Part shown: piece after piece, positions 25,313 through 33,594 of the stretch | How the letters are laid out: every line of letters begins with the position of its first letter | Position numbering within the stretch: the stretch's first letter is position 1 | Origin: an uncultured Acetatifactor sp. | Lineage (GTDB): Bacteria; Bacillota; Clostridia; Lachnospirales; Lachnospiraceae | Assembly (NCBI GenBank): GCA_910580225.1 | Contig: CAJTXE010000004.1 | Span: 85,966 to 149,965, forward strand | DNA: 64,000 nt | Reading direction: 5' to 3' | The notes under the pieces: generated by a model | Told to the model about the DNA's origin: nothing | Databases searched by the model: none | What the model saw: the letters and a program-made list of their open reading frames with translations, nothing else | Translations under genes and position numbers: made by a program

Positions 25313-27105
25313 AGATCGGACAGGATTGCAAGGGTGATCTCTGCAGCGGCGGACCCGCCGGCATTGTCCTCGTTTTGAATGTTTGCGGCAAAATAGCACA
25401 CATTGTCTTCGGATTCGATATAGCCGATAAACCACCCCAGGGTATTTTTACCATCCGTGGAAGAGGTTCCCGTTTTGCCGTAGAGGGTACCGTTTTCCAG
25501 GGAAGCAAGGCAGATGGCATCTTTCACAGTCTGGCTGTTTTCCGGGGAAGAGGGAAGGGCTCCGTCGTGGAATTTCCGAAGCAGTTCCACCTGCTCCACA
25601 GGCGATATTTTCAGGGTGGAATCGTACCAGTAGGAGGCGAGATTTCCGTCAGCAGTCTGGTTTCCGTAACCGATTTCCCGGATAAACTGTGCAATGGAAG
25701 CCGCTCCCATCTGCAAGTCGAGGGTCTGGAAATACCAGGTTACAGAATTTTCCATGGCGGATTCCAGGGTCTGATCCCGGTTCCAGGATGCATAGGGATA
25801 TGAAATGCCGCTCCAGGAGAGGAGGGATTGTTCCGGGGTGATGACGCCTGTCTCCAGAGCATGCAGGGCGGCATATATTTTGTAGGTGGAGGCAGGAGGA
25901 ATACGCGTGACGGCATTTTCCATCTGATAGACAGTCCAGGCATTCCGGGCTGTATCAAAGAGGACGAAACTCCCGCTGTTTTCACCGAAGTAAGTACTGT
26001 AGTCAACTTGGGTTACAGAGAGTGTGTCCGCCCTAAAGGCATATCGGTCCGAATCCAGGGCTGCTGTGGAAAGCGCAGGAAGAAAGACGGACAGGACCAG
26101 GATCGCACAGAAATAGACAGAACAGCTGCCCAGCTTTTTTCCGAAGGAGGCCGGGCGGTAGTCTGCAATGTGCAGGATCCGTTTCCTCATCTGGGCCAGA
26201 CTTCCGCCCAGACCTGCTGTGAAGGGGAACGGGGTACGGGACAGTTTTTCCGCATAATTGATCAGCGTATTTCCATAATCCGCGTAATCTTCCGCCCGGA
26301 GCATATCCAGAACAGAGGCGTCGCAGGCGATTTCCCGGTCATTCCGCATTTCTTTCAGGGCATACCTTACCAGGGGATTAAACCAGTAGATCACACAGGC
26401 CAGGTTCATCCAGGCGTTGACGTAAAGGTCTCTGTGCCGATAGTGCTGCAGCTCATGCAGCAGCATAAATTTCAGTTCTTTTCTGCTCAAACGGTTGTTT
26501 TGAAAATCAGACACCAGATGGAGGGGCAGATAGATGCAGGGTTTGAAAAGTCCTGTCAGCATGGGCGATTTCAAAAAGGCAGTGCCGTACAGGGGAAGGA
26601 ATCTGCGGATCTGCATCTCGGCCAGGCAGTTTTCGTACACATTACGGACGGCATGGCTTTGAATGGGCAGGGCAGATCTCCTGACAGCGCGCAGTCGGAC
26701 AAATGATATGCTAAACAGAATGATCATAAATAATATTCCGCCGATCCAGAGGGCGGACAGAAAGAGGCCCAAGGGAGAAGGCGCTTTGCCGGCTGCCGAC
26801 AGGCCGAAATCTGTCATCCACGCGGTGCCGCCGGAAGCAGACCGTGTGATTTCCTCTAAAAGGACAGTGCCGGAGGCAGGAACAAAAAGTTTCGGATTCC
26901 TGACCAGGGCAGCAATCCCCGTGAGCCCGGGCAGAGGGAAAGGCAGAAAAGGCACGGTAAGGGCGCCCAGCAGCAGGAACCATAAATGATACCGCGTCCG
27001 GCAGGTCAGACAGCTTTTCAGCAGGCGCGGGAGGACCAGAAGGCTTCCTGTGATGATGCTGACCACCAGATTGGCAAGAAAGAAGCGCAGGGTAAAATCG
27101 GCCAT
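25294..27105 (-). CDS. blaR1: BlaR1/MecR1-family beta-lactam sensor-transducer
   Basis: A 603-residue membrane metalloprotease with an extracellular penicillin-sensor domain. Four N-terminal membrane helices surround the M56 protease with the zinc motif HELQHYRHRD (about residue 215). After a further helix, the C-terminal penicillin-binding domain has SxxK as STYK (about 408) and KTGTS (about 543). In this family beta-lactam acylation activates the protease, leading to loss of BlaI repression. The start at 27105 has AGGAGGA upstream; an upstream extension would overlap blaI. It lies 1 bp from the blaI stop. No beta-lactamase is present in the window; the nearest regulated candidate is the facing PBP gene. 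Confidence 0.9.
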   Translation of the reverse strand: MADFTLRFFLANLVVSIITGSLLVLPRLLKSCLTCRTRYHLWFLLLGALTVPFLPFPLPGLTGIAALVRNPKLFVPASGTVLLEEITRSASGGTAWMTDFGLSAAGKAPSPLGLFLSALWIGGILFMIILFSISFVRLRAVRRSALPIQSHAVRNVYENCLAEMQIRRFLPLYGTAFLKSPMLTGLFKPCIYLPLHLVSDFQNNRLSRKELKFMLLHELQHYRHRDLYVNAWMNLACVIYWFNPLVRYALKEMRNDREIACDASVLDMLRAEDYADYGNTLINYAEKLSRTPFPFTAGLGGSLAQMRKRILHIADYRPASFGKKLGSCSVYFCAILVLSVFLPALSTAALDSDRYAFRADTLSVTQVDYSTYFGENSGSFVLFDTARNAWTVYQMENAVTRIPPASTYKIYAALHALETGVITPEQSLLSWSGISYPYASWNRDQTLESAMENSVTWYFQTLDLQMGAASIAQFIREIGYGNQTADGNLASYWYDSTLKISPVEQVELLRKFHDGALPSSPENSQTVKDAICLASLENGTLYGKTGTSSTDGKNTLGWFIGYIESEDNVCYFAANIQNEDNAGGSAAAEITLAILSDLGFRVP

Positions 27106-27106
27106 G

Positions 27107-27493
27107 TCAGTCCTCCTTTTTTTCGGTGTTTTTGGAAAGGAGACTGCGGAGGCTGTGGATGTCCTGTTCCGATAATCTGTCACTGTCAAGATAGGCAGAG
27201 ACCATGGAGGCAATATTGCCGTTGTAGAAACGCTGCAGGAACGAATTGCTCTCCTGGCCGATGTACTCAGTCTCCCCTACCAGTGGGGTGTAGACAAATA
27301 CCCGGCTCTGTTTTTCGTAGGAAAGGACGCCTTTGTCCACCAGACGCCGGATCAATGTCTGAATGGTCTTCGGACTCCAGGCTGTGGTTTTGACCAGGCG
27401 TTCCGTGATCTCGTTTGTGCTGATGGGGGCATGTTTCCATATGATTTTCATAACTTCAAACTCGGCTTCGGAAATCTGGGGAAGGGATTTCAT
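27107..27493 (-). CDS. blaI: BlaI/MecI-family repressor
   Basis: A 128-residue winged-helix repressor: SEAEFEVMKIIWKHAPISTN and TAWSPKTIQTLIRRLVDKGV are the family HTH motifs, with a C-terminal dimerisation tail. It binds TACA-NN-TGTA type operators and is removed on BlaR1 signalling. It is the first gene of a two-gene unit with blaR1, preceded by SD AAGGAG, and has its own operator just downstream of its -10, indicating autoregulation. Confidence 0.93.
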   Translation of the reverse strand: MKSLPQISEAEFEVMKIIWKHAPISTNEITERLVKTTAWSPKTIQTLIRRLVDKGVLSYEKQSRVFVYTPLVGETEYIGQESNSFLQRFYNGNIASMVSAYLDSDRLSEQDIHSLRSLLSKNTEKKED

Positions 27494-27549
27494 AGAGGTT
27501 CTCCTTTTAAAATGGTATTTGGGGACAGCATCAGTTTTTTATAATGAAT

Positions 27550-27578
27550 AAACCCGGAAACCGAAGTGATCCGGGTCC
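27550..27578 (-). promoter_or_regulatory. Hairpin in the blaI 5' untranslated region
   Basis: ACCCGGA pairs with TCCGGGT around an 11-nt loop, between the operator and the blaI start. No T run follows; it may influence mRNA stability. Confidence 0.35.
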
Positions 27579-27586
27579 GGTAAGGT

Positions 27587-27600
27587 ATTACAACTGTAAT
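27587..27600. promoter_or_regulatory. BlaI operator at the blaI-blaR1 promoter
   Basis: ATTACA-AC-TGTAAT lies immediately downstream of the blaI -10 on the minus strand. Half-sites match the PBP operator at 22162. Confidence 0.75.
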
Positions 27601-27603
27601 AAC

Positions 27604-27632
27604 ATTATAGAGGTTTTACCGGGAGTTGTCAA
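27604..27632 (-). promoter_or_regulatory. Sigma-A promoter of blaI-blaR1
   Basis: On the minus strand TTGACA and TATAAT are both perfect consensus hexamers with a 17-bp spacer. A strong promoter held down by the adjacent operator fits the BlaI model. Confidence 0.85.
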
Positions 27633-27818
27633 TCTCAACTGTATTTTATAAATTATTTATATTTATTTTTAAATATTATATTGCAATAAATAATAGTATG
27701 TGATACAATGAACCAGTCAAAACGAAGTACAGGGAATTAAAAAATATACGGTTGTAAAAACTACCGTTGCCGGCTTCTTCAGGGCCGGGTTCCCGGGCGG
27801 AAAGAAAGGAGGCCATAC

Positions 27819-28136
27819 ATGAATACACAATTTAAGAAGGGTGCACTGGAACTTTGCGTGCTTTCCCAGCTTGTGTGGGGAGACAAATACGGATATGAGC
27901 TGACGGAGAGGATATCCGGCGAAATGTCCATTGCCAGCGGCACATTGTATCCCATTTTGAGAAAGCTGAAGGAAGACGATTATGTGACCACATATCTGGT
28001 GGAGTCGGAATCCGGTCCGGCGAGGAAGTATTACAAGTTGACGGAAAAGGGGAAAGAGTACCAGACATCCGTAAAGCAGGAGTGGAAAGTGTTTATCGGT
28101 GCGGTAAATCAGTTGATCGGGGAACAGGAGGGATGA
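27819..28136 (+). CDS. PadR-family transcriptional regulator
   Basis: A 105-residue winged-helix regulator. Family features are KKGALELCVLSQL at the N-terminus, YGYELTERI and SGTLYPILRKLKEDDYV for the recognition part. The SD AAAGGAGG precedes the ATG. It lies 4 bp upstream of a HAAS/DUF4097 membrane-stress-type protein, a recurrent pairing in Firmicutes, and probably controls the two-gene operon. Confidence 0.9.
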   Translation: MNTQFKKGALELCVLSQLVWGDKYGYELTERISGEMSIASGTLYPILRKLKEDDYVTTYLVESESGPARKYYKLTEKGKEYQTSVKQEWKVFIGAVNQLIGEQEG

Positions 28137-28140
28137 GGTC

Positions 28141-29253
28141 ATGACAAAACAGGAATATATGCAGAATCTGCAGGAGAAACTTGAGCGGTTCGGGCAGGAG
28201 CTGCAGGAGGAGATCCTGGAGGATTACAGGCAGCATTTTGCAGAGGGAGAGAACGAAGGGAAGTCTCAGGAGGAGATCATTGAAGAGCTGGGCAATATTG
28301 AGGATATGATACGGGAATTGTCCGAGGAGGATCTGCCGGAAGAATTTTCCAAGAGGACACTGGATCCGGGGAGCAGGACAGATGTCCGGGAGGGGGCGGA
28401 GGCAGAGCACAGCCGGGATGCCGGAAATACGGAAATGAACCGCAGCTTTTCCTATTCGGGATTTTATAAGGCCATCATTCTGGAAGGAAAGGCGGCAAAT
28501 GTTACAATCGCCCGGTCCGGAGACGACAGGATCCATGTGGAATATGAGGCTAAGGGGGTCAGCAGTCAGCTGAATTATGAGTACTATCAATATGAGGAAG
28601 ACGGGACATTCTATGCGGGCGTCAGGCGCAAAAAGGGTATACGGGAGGAAGATGACAGCGAAGAGAAGCTGGTGAAAGTGACGTTGTTTGGCAGAACGAT
28701 TATTTCTTATGGAAATATCGGTAATTTTGGCGGCGACGGACAATCCGTCAACCTGACGGTGAAAGTGCCGAAGGGCATACCCAGACTGGTGATCAAAGTG
28801 GGAAGCGGCAATCTTAACATATCCGGTGTGGAACTGGAGTCCCTGGAAGGAAACAGCGGAAGCGGTAATGTGGTATTGAATGAGGTTGTGGCAGACAGGC
28901 TGAAGGCTCATACCGGAAGCGGCAATATTACAGCTGAACACACGGAATTCATATCTGCAGGATTTGACACCGGAAGCGGCAATGTGAAGGCGGAAAAGAT
29001 CAAGGGCAGAGAGTTAAAATGCGGTACCGGAAGCGGCAACATTGAAGTGGATTCCGCCGTGGCGGAGTATCGTCTGGCAACCGGAAGCGGCAGCATCAGG
29101 GCCAGGGCAGTGGGAGCCGTGGAAAGGGTGGATTTATCTTCCGGAAGCGGCAGTATCAGATTGGAACTGGAAGGGGGGTCAGGGGCATGGAGACTGCGGT
29201 TCGGAGCGGCTCCGGAAGCATTCATGTGGCATGGGAAAATGAGGACAGCGTGA
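28141..29253 (+). CDS. HAAS-domain (DUF1700) plus DUF4097 beta-repeat protein, frameshifted near 3' end
   Basis: A 370-residue product. Residues 1-70 are the helical HAAS/DUF1700 domain (MTKQEYMQNLQEKLERFGQE). The rest is DUF4097-type beta repeat built on recurring GSGN or GSGS turns (VGSGNLNISG, NSGSGNVVLNE, TGSGNITAE, TGSGSIRAR), expected to form a right-handed beta helix. The repeat pattern is broken after residue 344 and the frame ends at 29253 with non-repeat sequence. In another frame from the G6 tract at 29173-29178 the repeats resume. No transmembrane helix is visible between the domains. Confidence 0.85.
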   Translation: MTKQEYMQNLQEKLERFGQELQEEILEDYRQHFAEGENEGKSQEEIIEELGNIEDMIRELSEEDLPEEFSKRTLDPGSRTDVREGAEAEHSRDAGNTEMNRSFSYSGFYKAIILEGKAANVTIARSGDDRIHVEYEAKGVSSQLNYEYYQYEEDGTFYAGVRRKKGIREEDDSEEKLVKVTLFGRTIISYGNIGNFGGDGQSVNLTVKVPKGIPRLVIKVGSGNLNISGVELESLEGNSGSGNVVLNEVVADRLKAHTGSGNITAEHTEFISAGFDTGSGNVKAEKIKGRELKCGTGSGNIEVDSAVAEYRLATGSGSIRARAVGAVERVDLSSGSGSIRLELEGGSGAWRLRFGAAPEAFMWHGKMRTA

Positions 29254-29351
29254 AGGTCAGGAATGGCACTTATGCTTACGGGAACAGTGAGTGTAAGGTA
29301 CGGGTCAATACCGGGAGCGGCAGTATTCGTATTTCCGGCCGTCAGGGCTGA
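29173..29351 (+). pseudogene. Out-of-frame C-terminal continuation of the DUF4097 protein
   Basis: One added G in the G6 tract at 29173-29178 would join the upstream gene to a frame reading RSGSGSIHVAWENEDSV and ending TGSGSIRISGRQG at TGA 29349-29351. The repeat motif and the clean stop show that this is the true C-terminus of the family protein. It is either a real mutation, a slippage site or a sequencing error. Confidence 0.75.
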
Positions 29352-29396
29352 CGGAGGTGGAACAGAGCCGGAGCATAGTTTACAGGAGCTGACATG

Positions 29397-29433
29397 AAAG
29401 GGAATGGAAGTATTGGACTTCTGTTCCCTTTTT
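29397..29433 (+). terminator. Intrinsic terminator after the DUF4097 gene
   Basis: AAAGGGAA...AAG pairs with CTT...TTCCCTTT and runs into TTTTT. Rho-independent terminator. Confidence 0.7.
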
Positions 29434-29459
29434 ATGTGCAGGCACGTGCAGTGGAAGTA

Positions 29460-29510
29460 TGCCGCTAAAGCGGCCCACAGGCCGCGCGTCGGGCAGGGAT
29501 AAAATCAGCT
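29460..29510 (+). repeat. Dispersed GC-rich repeat, family 2 partial copy C
   Basis: GCCGCTAAAGCGGC is a hairpin, followed by CGCGCGTCGGGCAGGGA. It is related to the repeat at 30426 in order of sub-blocks but lacks the CTCGATTTTA end. Confidence 0.35.
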
Positions 29511-29621
29511 GGACTGCCTGATTATGCCTGGCAGGGCTTTTTACGGCGTATCCGAAAGGGGGAATCACAAATGATTATAAATGAAATATTACCCATATTT
29601 ATATTGCTTTCTGAGTAGATT

Positions 29622-30035
29622 GTGGCAAAGGGAGGCAACCTGGCTCTGAATGTGGCGCCCCAGCCGGACGGTGCGCTGCCGGCTTTGGCTGTGGCGTCTT
29701 TGAAGGAGCTGGGCAGATGGATGTCCGTTTTCGGGGAGGGGATTTACGAAACGGTTCCCTGTGCGCCTTATACGGATGCTGAAATTTGCTATACCCGGAA
29801 GAAAGACACGCTGTATGGGTTTTATCTGTATGGTGATGAACCCCGGCTGCCCCGTTGGCTGAAAATCTCAACAGACAGAAATGTGAAGAAGGTTACTGCC
29901 ATGCGTACCGGTGAGGAGATGGAATTTGTACCGGCCACAGGATGCGTTTTTGTGGATACTTCTCTGCTGGAGTCGGAAGGTGCATTTTATGCCGAGGGTT
30001 TTGCTCTGTTATATGAAGAACCGTATATTGCTTGA
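29622..30035 (+). pseudogene. Alpha-L-fucosidase (GH29) C-terminal remnant
   Basis: The 137-codon frame begins at a GTG without an SD, right after an in-frame stop. Its start, AKGGNLALNVAPQPDG, followed by LKELGRWMSVFGEGIYET, matches the end of the catalytic domain of GH29 fucosidases. The rest is the C-terminal beta-sandwich. The roughly 300 N-terminal residues, with the catalytic nucleophile, are missing and the upstream DNA does not encode them. A deletion has probably joined it to the upstream intergenic repeat. Confidence 0.75.
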
Positions 30036-30112
30036 TATATATTCGTTTTTGCTTTGCCTTGACAAATGGTAACTGTGGATTTATAATAAAATGCAAATAA
30101 ATATTTCAAACC

Positions 30113-30393
30113 GTTGAAGCGGAGATAACGGCAATGATGCCCTTACAGAGAGTCCGGGATGCTGAAAACCGGGCAGGAAACAAGTTGTCAAATGGACCGC
30201 AGAGGGCGCAGTCAAATGTGGTTTTCACAGAGTATTCTGCGACGTTGGGCAGACGTCATATGCCGGGGATATGTTAGTATCCTGCTAAGGGCACGGCCAG
30301 GGCCGTGAAACAAGGTGGCACCGCGGATTATTTCGTACGATTAGGTACAGTATTCGTCCTTGACAGAGCTTATTTTCTGTCAGGGATTTTTTA
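30113..30393 (+). promoter_or_regulatory. T-box leader, tryptophan specifier
   Basis: The conserved T-box AAGGTGGCACCGCGG lies at 30312-30326. In the stem I region AAATGGACC places TGG (30193-30195) in the specifier position, where other T-boxes have their codon before ACC, predicting response to uncharged tRNA-Trp. The distal stem I motif is visible around 30151-30175. The terminator closes the leader at 30357-30393. Downstream is a TrpB-like gene, consistent with tryptophan control. Confidence 0.88.
30357..30393 (+). terminator. T-box regulated terminator
   Basis: CCTTGACAGA pairs with TCTGTCAGGG and is followed by TTTTTT. It is the off-state terminator of the T-box. Confidence 0.85.
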
Positions 30394-30404
30394 TTGCGCA
30401 GACT

Positions 30405-30490
30405 TGTGGAGAGGAAGTAAGCCGCCAAGGTGGTGCACGGGTGGCGCGGCGAGTAGGAGAAAGTTTTTCCTGCTCGATTTTACAGATATC
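30405..30490 (+). repeat. Dispersed GC-rich repeat, family 2 copy B
   Basis: Lies between the T-box terminator and the trpB-like gene and ends in CTGCTCGATTTTAC, close to the end of copy A at 5059-5072. Inserted in a transcribed leader, it lengthens the distance to the gene. Confidence 0.45.
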
Positions 30491-30539
30491 CTGACGGAAG
30501 CGGAAGGCAGAAATTATTGCGATTGAAGGAGGCAGGGTG

Positions 30540-30653
30540 ATGCTGATGACAAAACGATGGCCATCGGAGGGATACCGATTTAAGAGACACCGCCCGGGAG
30601 ATTCCGGCGAGTGGGGAAGCAAAATGGCAAAGCGGAAGAGACTGATACGGTGA
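30540..30653 (+). CDS. Possible 37-residue basic peptide in the trpB leader
   Basis: An ATG seven bases after GGAGG opens a 37-codon frame with two Trp (residues 7 and 25) and a highly basic C-terminus (KMAKRKRLIR). It lies between the T-box and the TrpB-like gene. No family is recognised. It may be a chance frame; the good SD is the only positive evidence. Confidence 0.25.
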   Translation: MLMTKRWPSEGYRFKRHRPGDSGEWGSKMAKRKRLIR

Positions 30654-30742
30654 AAGCAGCGGTATACCGTGATTCAGCGAAATTTTGACGGATTTCATTG
30701 GAACCGTAAGACAAACAAGAAGTAAATATGGAGGAAGCGATT

Positions 30743-32116
30743 ATGAGCAGTGAAAAAATCCCTTATAAAATCTATCTGAATGAAACAGAGATGCCCGAAG
30801 CATGGTATAACCTGCGGGCCGATATGAAGAAAAAACCGGCGCCGCTTCTAAACCCATCTTCTCATCTTCCCATGAAAGCGGATGAGCTGGCAGGCGTTTT
30901 CTGTGAGGAGCTTGTGAAGCAGGAGCTTGACGATACCACGCCTTATTTCCGGATTCCGGAGGAGATCCGCAATTTTTACAAAATGTATCGTCCCTCTCCC
31001 CTGGTTCGGGCGTATTGTCTGGAGGAGAAGCTGGGTACTCCTGCAAAGATCTATTACAAATTTGAGGGCAACAATACCAGCGGCAGCCACAAGCTGAATT
31101 CTGCCATCGCCCAGGCCTATTATGCGAAGAGGCAGGGGCTGAAGGGCGTGACCACAGAGACCGGGGCAGGGCAGTGGGGCACTGCACTTTCCATGGCCTG
31201 TGCCTATCTTGGCCTGGACTGTAAGGTATATATGGTAAAGTGTTCCTATGAACAGAAGCCCTTCCGCCGGGAAGTGATGCGGACCTACGGTGCATCCGTG
31301 ACTCCTTCCCCTTCCATGGATACCCAGGTGGGAAGAAAGATTCTGGCAGAGCATCCCGGTACCACGGGAAGCTTGGGTTGTGCCATATCCGAAGCAGTGG
31401 AAACCGCAGTTTCAAGCCAGGGATACCGTTATGTTCTGGGCAGCGTGCTCAATCAGGTAATGCTGCACCAGTCGGTTATCGGCCTGGAAACCAAAACAGC
31501 CCTTGATAAATACGGCATCAAGCCGGATATGATTATCGGCTGTGCCGGCGGCGGCTCAAACCTGGGCGGTCTCATTGCACCGTTTATGGGTGAAAAACTC
31601 AGAGGGGAGAACGATTACCGTATTATCGCAGTGGAGCCCGCTTCCTGCCCCAGCTTTACCAGAGGGGTATATGCATATGATTTCTGCGATACCGGGATGG
31701 TATGTCCTCTTGCAAAGATGTATACCCTGGGCAGTGATTTCATTCCTTCCGCAAACCATGCAGGAGGACTTCGGTATCACGGCATGAGCTCCACACTTTC
31801 CGAACTTTACCATCAGGGGCTTATGGAGGCTGTCAGCGTAAAACAGACGGAAGTGTTTGAGGCGGCGGAATATTTTGCAAGGGTGGAAGGCATCCTGCCT
31901 GCTCCCGAAAGTTCTCACGCCATCCGGGTGGCTGTTGATGAGGCCGTAAAATGTAGGGAAACCGGGGAAGAGAAGACGATTCTGTTTGGTCTGACCGGAA
32001 CAGGATACTTTGACATGGTGGCTTATGGAAAGTTCCACGACGGCCAGATGGAAGATTATATTCCCACAGATGCGGAACTGGAAGCTGCCCGTAATAAACT
32101 ACCCAAAATGAATTGA
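30743..32116 (+). CDS. TrpB-like PLP enzyme (tryptophan synthase beta subunit, TrpB2 type)
   Basis: A 457-residue PLP-dependent enzyme. The lysine motif is NNTSGSHKLNSA (about residue 118) and the phosphate-binding loop is GCAGGGSNLGG; ETGAGQWGTALS also matches. The length and N-terminal extension fit the TrpB2 group, which often occurs without a TrpA partner and makes tryptophan from indole (or phosphoserine) and serine. No trpA is adjacent. The ATG at 30743 has GGAGGA seven bases upstream, preferred to 30728, which would overlap the SD. Expression should depend on tRNA-Trp charging through the T-box. Confidence 0.9.
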   Translation: MSSEKIPYKIYLNETEMPEAWYNLRADMKKKPAPLLNPSSHLPMKADELAGVFCEELVKQELDDTTPYFRIPEEIRNFYKMYRPSPLVRAYCLEEKLGTPAKIYYKFEGNNTSGSHKLNSAIAQAYYAKRQGLKGVTTETGAGQWGTALSMACAYLGLDCKVYMVKCSYEQKPFRREVMRTYGASVTPSPSMDTQVGRKILAEHPGTTGSLGCAISEAVETAVSSQGYRYVLGSVLNQVMLHQSVIGLETKTALDKYGIKPDMIIGCAGGGSNLGGLIAPFMGEKLRGENDYRIIAVEPASCPSFTRGVYAYDFCDTGMVCPLAKMYTLGSDFIPSANHAGGLRYHGMSSTLSELYHQGLMEAVSVKQTEVFEAAEYFARVEGILPAPESSHAIRVAVDEAVKCRETGEEKTILFGLTGTGYFDMVAYGKFHDGQMEDYIPTDAELEAARNKLPKMN

Positions 32117-32118
32117 TT

Positions 32119-32170
32119 GTCCGGGAAAGGCCTTCCCGGATTGTGCGGGGGAGGCTTTCCCGGGAGAACC
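32119..32170 (+). terminator. Hairpin after the TrpB-like gene
   Basis: CCGGGAAAGGCCTTCCCGG is a nearly perfect hairpin, and a second GGCTTTCCCGGG follows that can pair alternatively. No T run, so termination is uncertain. Confidence 0.4.
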
Positions 32171-32261
32171 GTGGCGCCGGAGAAGGAATTTCCGGTTATA
32201 ACTTCATTGAAATGAATCGGCAATGATGATATAATGGGGCAATATATGGGAGGATTCCTGA

Positions 32262-33473
32262 ATGGGGCTTGTGGAAACAATGGAAAATAGATCGGGTAAA
32301 AATGTTATAATGAATGAATCGCAGGTAAAACCGGAACGAATGGCAAATCTGGAGCTGCTGCGCTGTGTGGCAATGATGATGGTGGTTGCGCTGCATTATC
32401 TGGGAAAGGGAAATTTACTGGCTGATCTGGCAGGCGAAAGTCTTGGCGGGGGAGAGACTGCTGCCTGGCTGCTGGAGAGCTTCTGTATTGTGGCGGTGAA
32501 TGTATATATGTTCATCAGCGGTTATTTTCTATGTACCTCTTCGTTTAAGGTGAGTCGGTTGATTCAGCTGTGGCTGCAGGTGTGGGCATATTCTGTGGCT
32601 TTCGGCCTGCTGGGGGCTATGGCAGGAGTGATGCAGGAGACGGCATTTGACATTCACTTTCTGCTGACTCTGTTTTTTCCGGTGTCCATGGGGCATTACT
32701 GGTTTATGACAGCCTATGTGTTCCTGTATCTGCTGCTTCCTTTTGTGGGAGCGGCGGCCAGGCGGATGACAAGGCAGCAGTTCCGGATCGGGGTGGGTTT
32801 GCTGCTTCTGGTTTTCTGTGTTCAGAAGAGTATCCTGCCGGTGCGTTTTGAGATGGATGGGATGGGATATGACTGCATGTGGTATCTGTGCGTGTTTCTG
32901 GCTGCTGCTTATGTGAGGCGGTTTGACTGCATTCTTCTAAAACGAAGGGGAAGAGGGCTGTGCCTGTATGTGGTTTGCTGTCTTCTGGTTTTTGCGGGAA
33001 CTATGGGACTGCGGGGGATTTATCGAAGGACAGGGAGCCTGGGCCAGATGCTGCAGCTGTTTTTGGAGTATAATCATATTCTGCCGTTTCTGGCGGCGGT
33101 GGGACTGTTTGCGTTTTTTTACAGGATAAAGATAACAGGAAGGACGGCGGGACTGGTCTGCCGGATTGCACCTTATACACTGGGGGTGTATCTGTTGCAT
33201 GAGAACCTGGGGCTGCGCTATACCTGGCAGAAGTGGATGGGAGCGGAGAAGGTGGCGATGACCCTGCAAAAAGGGGGATTCAGCGGCTTGGGGATGCTCT
33301 TTTGGGGAACAGCGGCGGCTGTACTGTGCGTGTTTGTCTGCGGGGTTCTCACAGATGTAGTGAGAAATGGGATTTTCGGCATGCTTCACCGGGGGCTGCA
33401 GCATCTGGGACCATACCGGGCATTGCTGAGGGCAGTTGAAAGGGCAGACGGTATTTTCCGGGCGGATGGGTGA
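32262..33473 (+). CDS. Membrane acyltransferase (acyltransferase 3 family)
   Basis: A 403-residue protein with about ten membrane helices. ANLELLRCVAMMMVVALHYLG at the start carries the family Arg and His, and NVYMFISGYFL follows in the second helix. These enzymes transfer acetyl or other acyl groups to cell-surface polysaccharides. The SD GGGAGGA lies upstream. Downstream is another surface-polymer-type membrane protein, so the pair may modify a wall glycan. Confidence 0.85.
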   Translation: MGLVETMENRSGKNVIMNESQVKPERMANLELLRCVAMMMVVALHYLGKGNLLADLAGESLGGGETAAWLLESFCIVAVNVYMFISGYFLCTSSFKVSRLIQLWLQVWAYSVAFGLLGAMAGVMQETAFDIHFLLTLFFPVSMGHYWFMTAYVFLYLLLPFVGAAARRMTRQQFRIGVGLLLLVFCVQKSILPVRFEMDGMGYDCMWYLCVFLAAAYVRRFDCILLKRRGRGLCLYVVCCLLVFAGTMGLRGIYRRTGSLGQMLQLFLEYNHILPFLAAVGLFAFFYRIKITGRTAGLVCRIAPYTLGVYLLHENLGLRYTWQKWMGAEKVAMTLQKGGFSGLGMLFWGTAAAVLCVFVCGVLTDVVRNGIFGMLHRGLQHLGPYRALLRAVERADGIFRADG

Positions 33474-33594
33474 AGCATTCCTGAACACGTTACGACGCAG
33501 GCAGGAGTAGGAAACAGAGACGGGAAATAAGAACAGCGGTTTTCTGCACAGCAGTGGCAGGAAGCGGAAAAGGGTGTGTCCGGAGGATGGGATA

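Noticed and set aside
25828..26706. Long plus-strand frame opposite blaR1
   Set aside because: Antisense to a complete BlaR1 with M56 and penicillin-binding motifs; composition is not protein-like.
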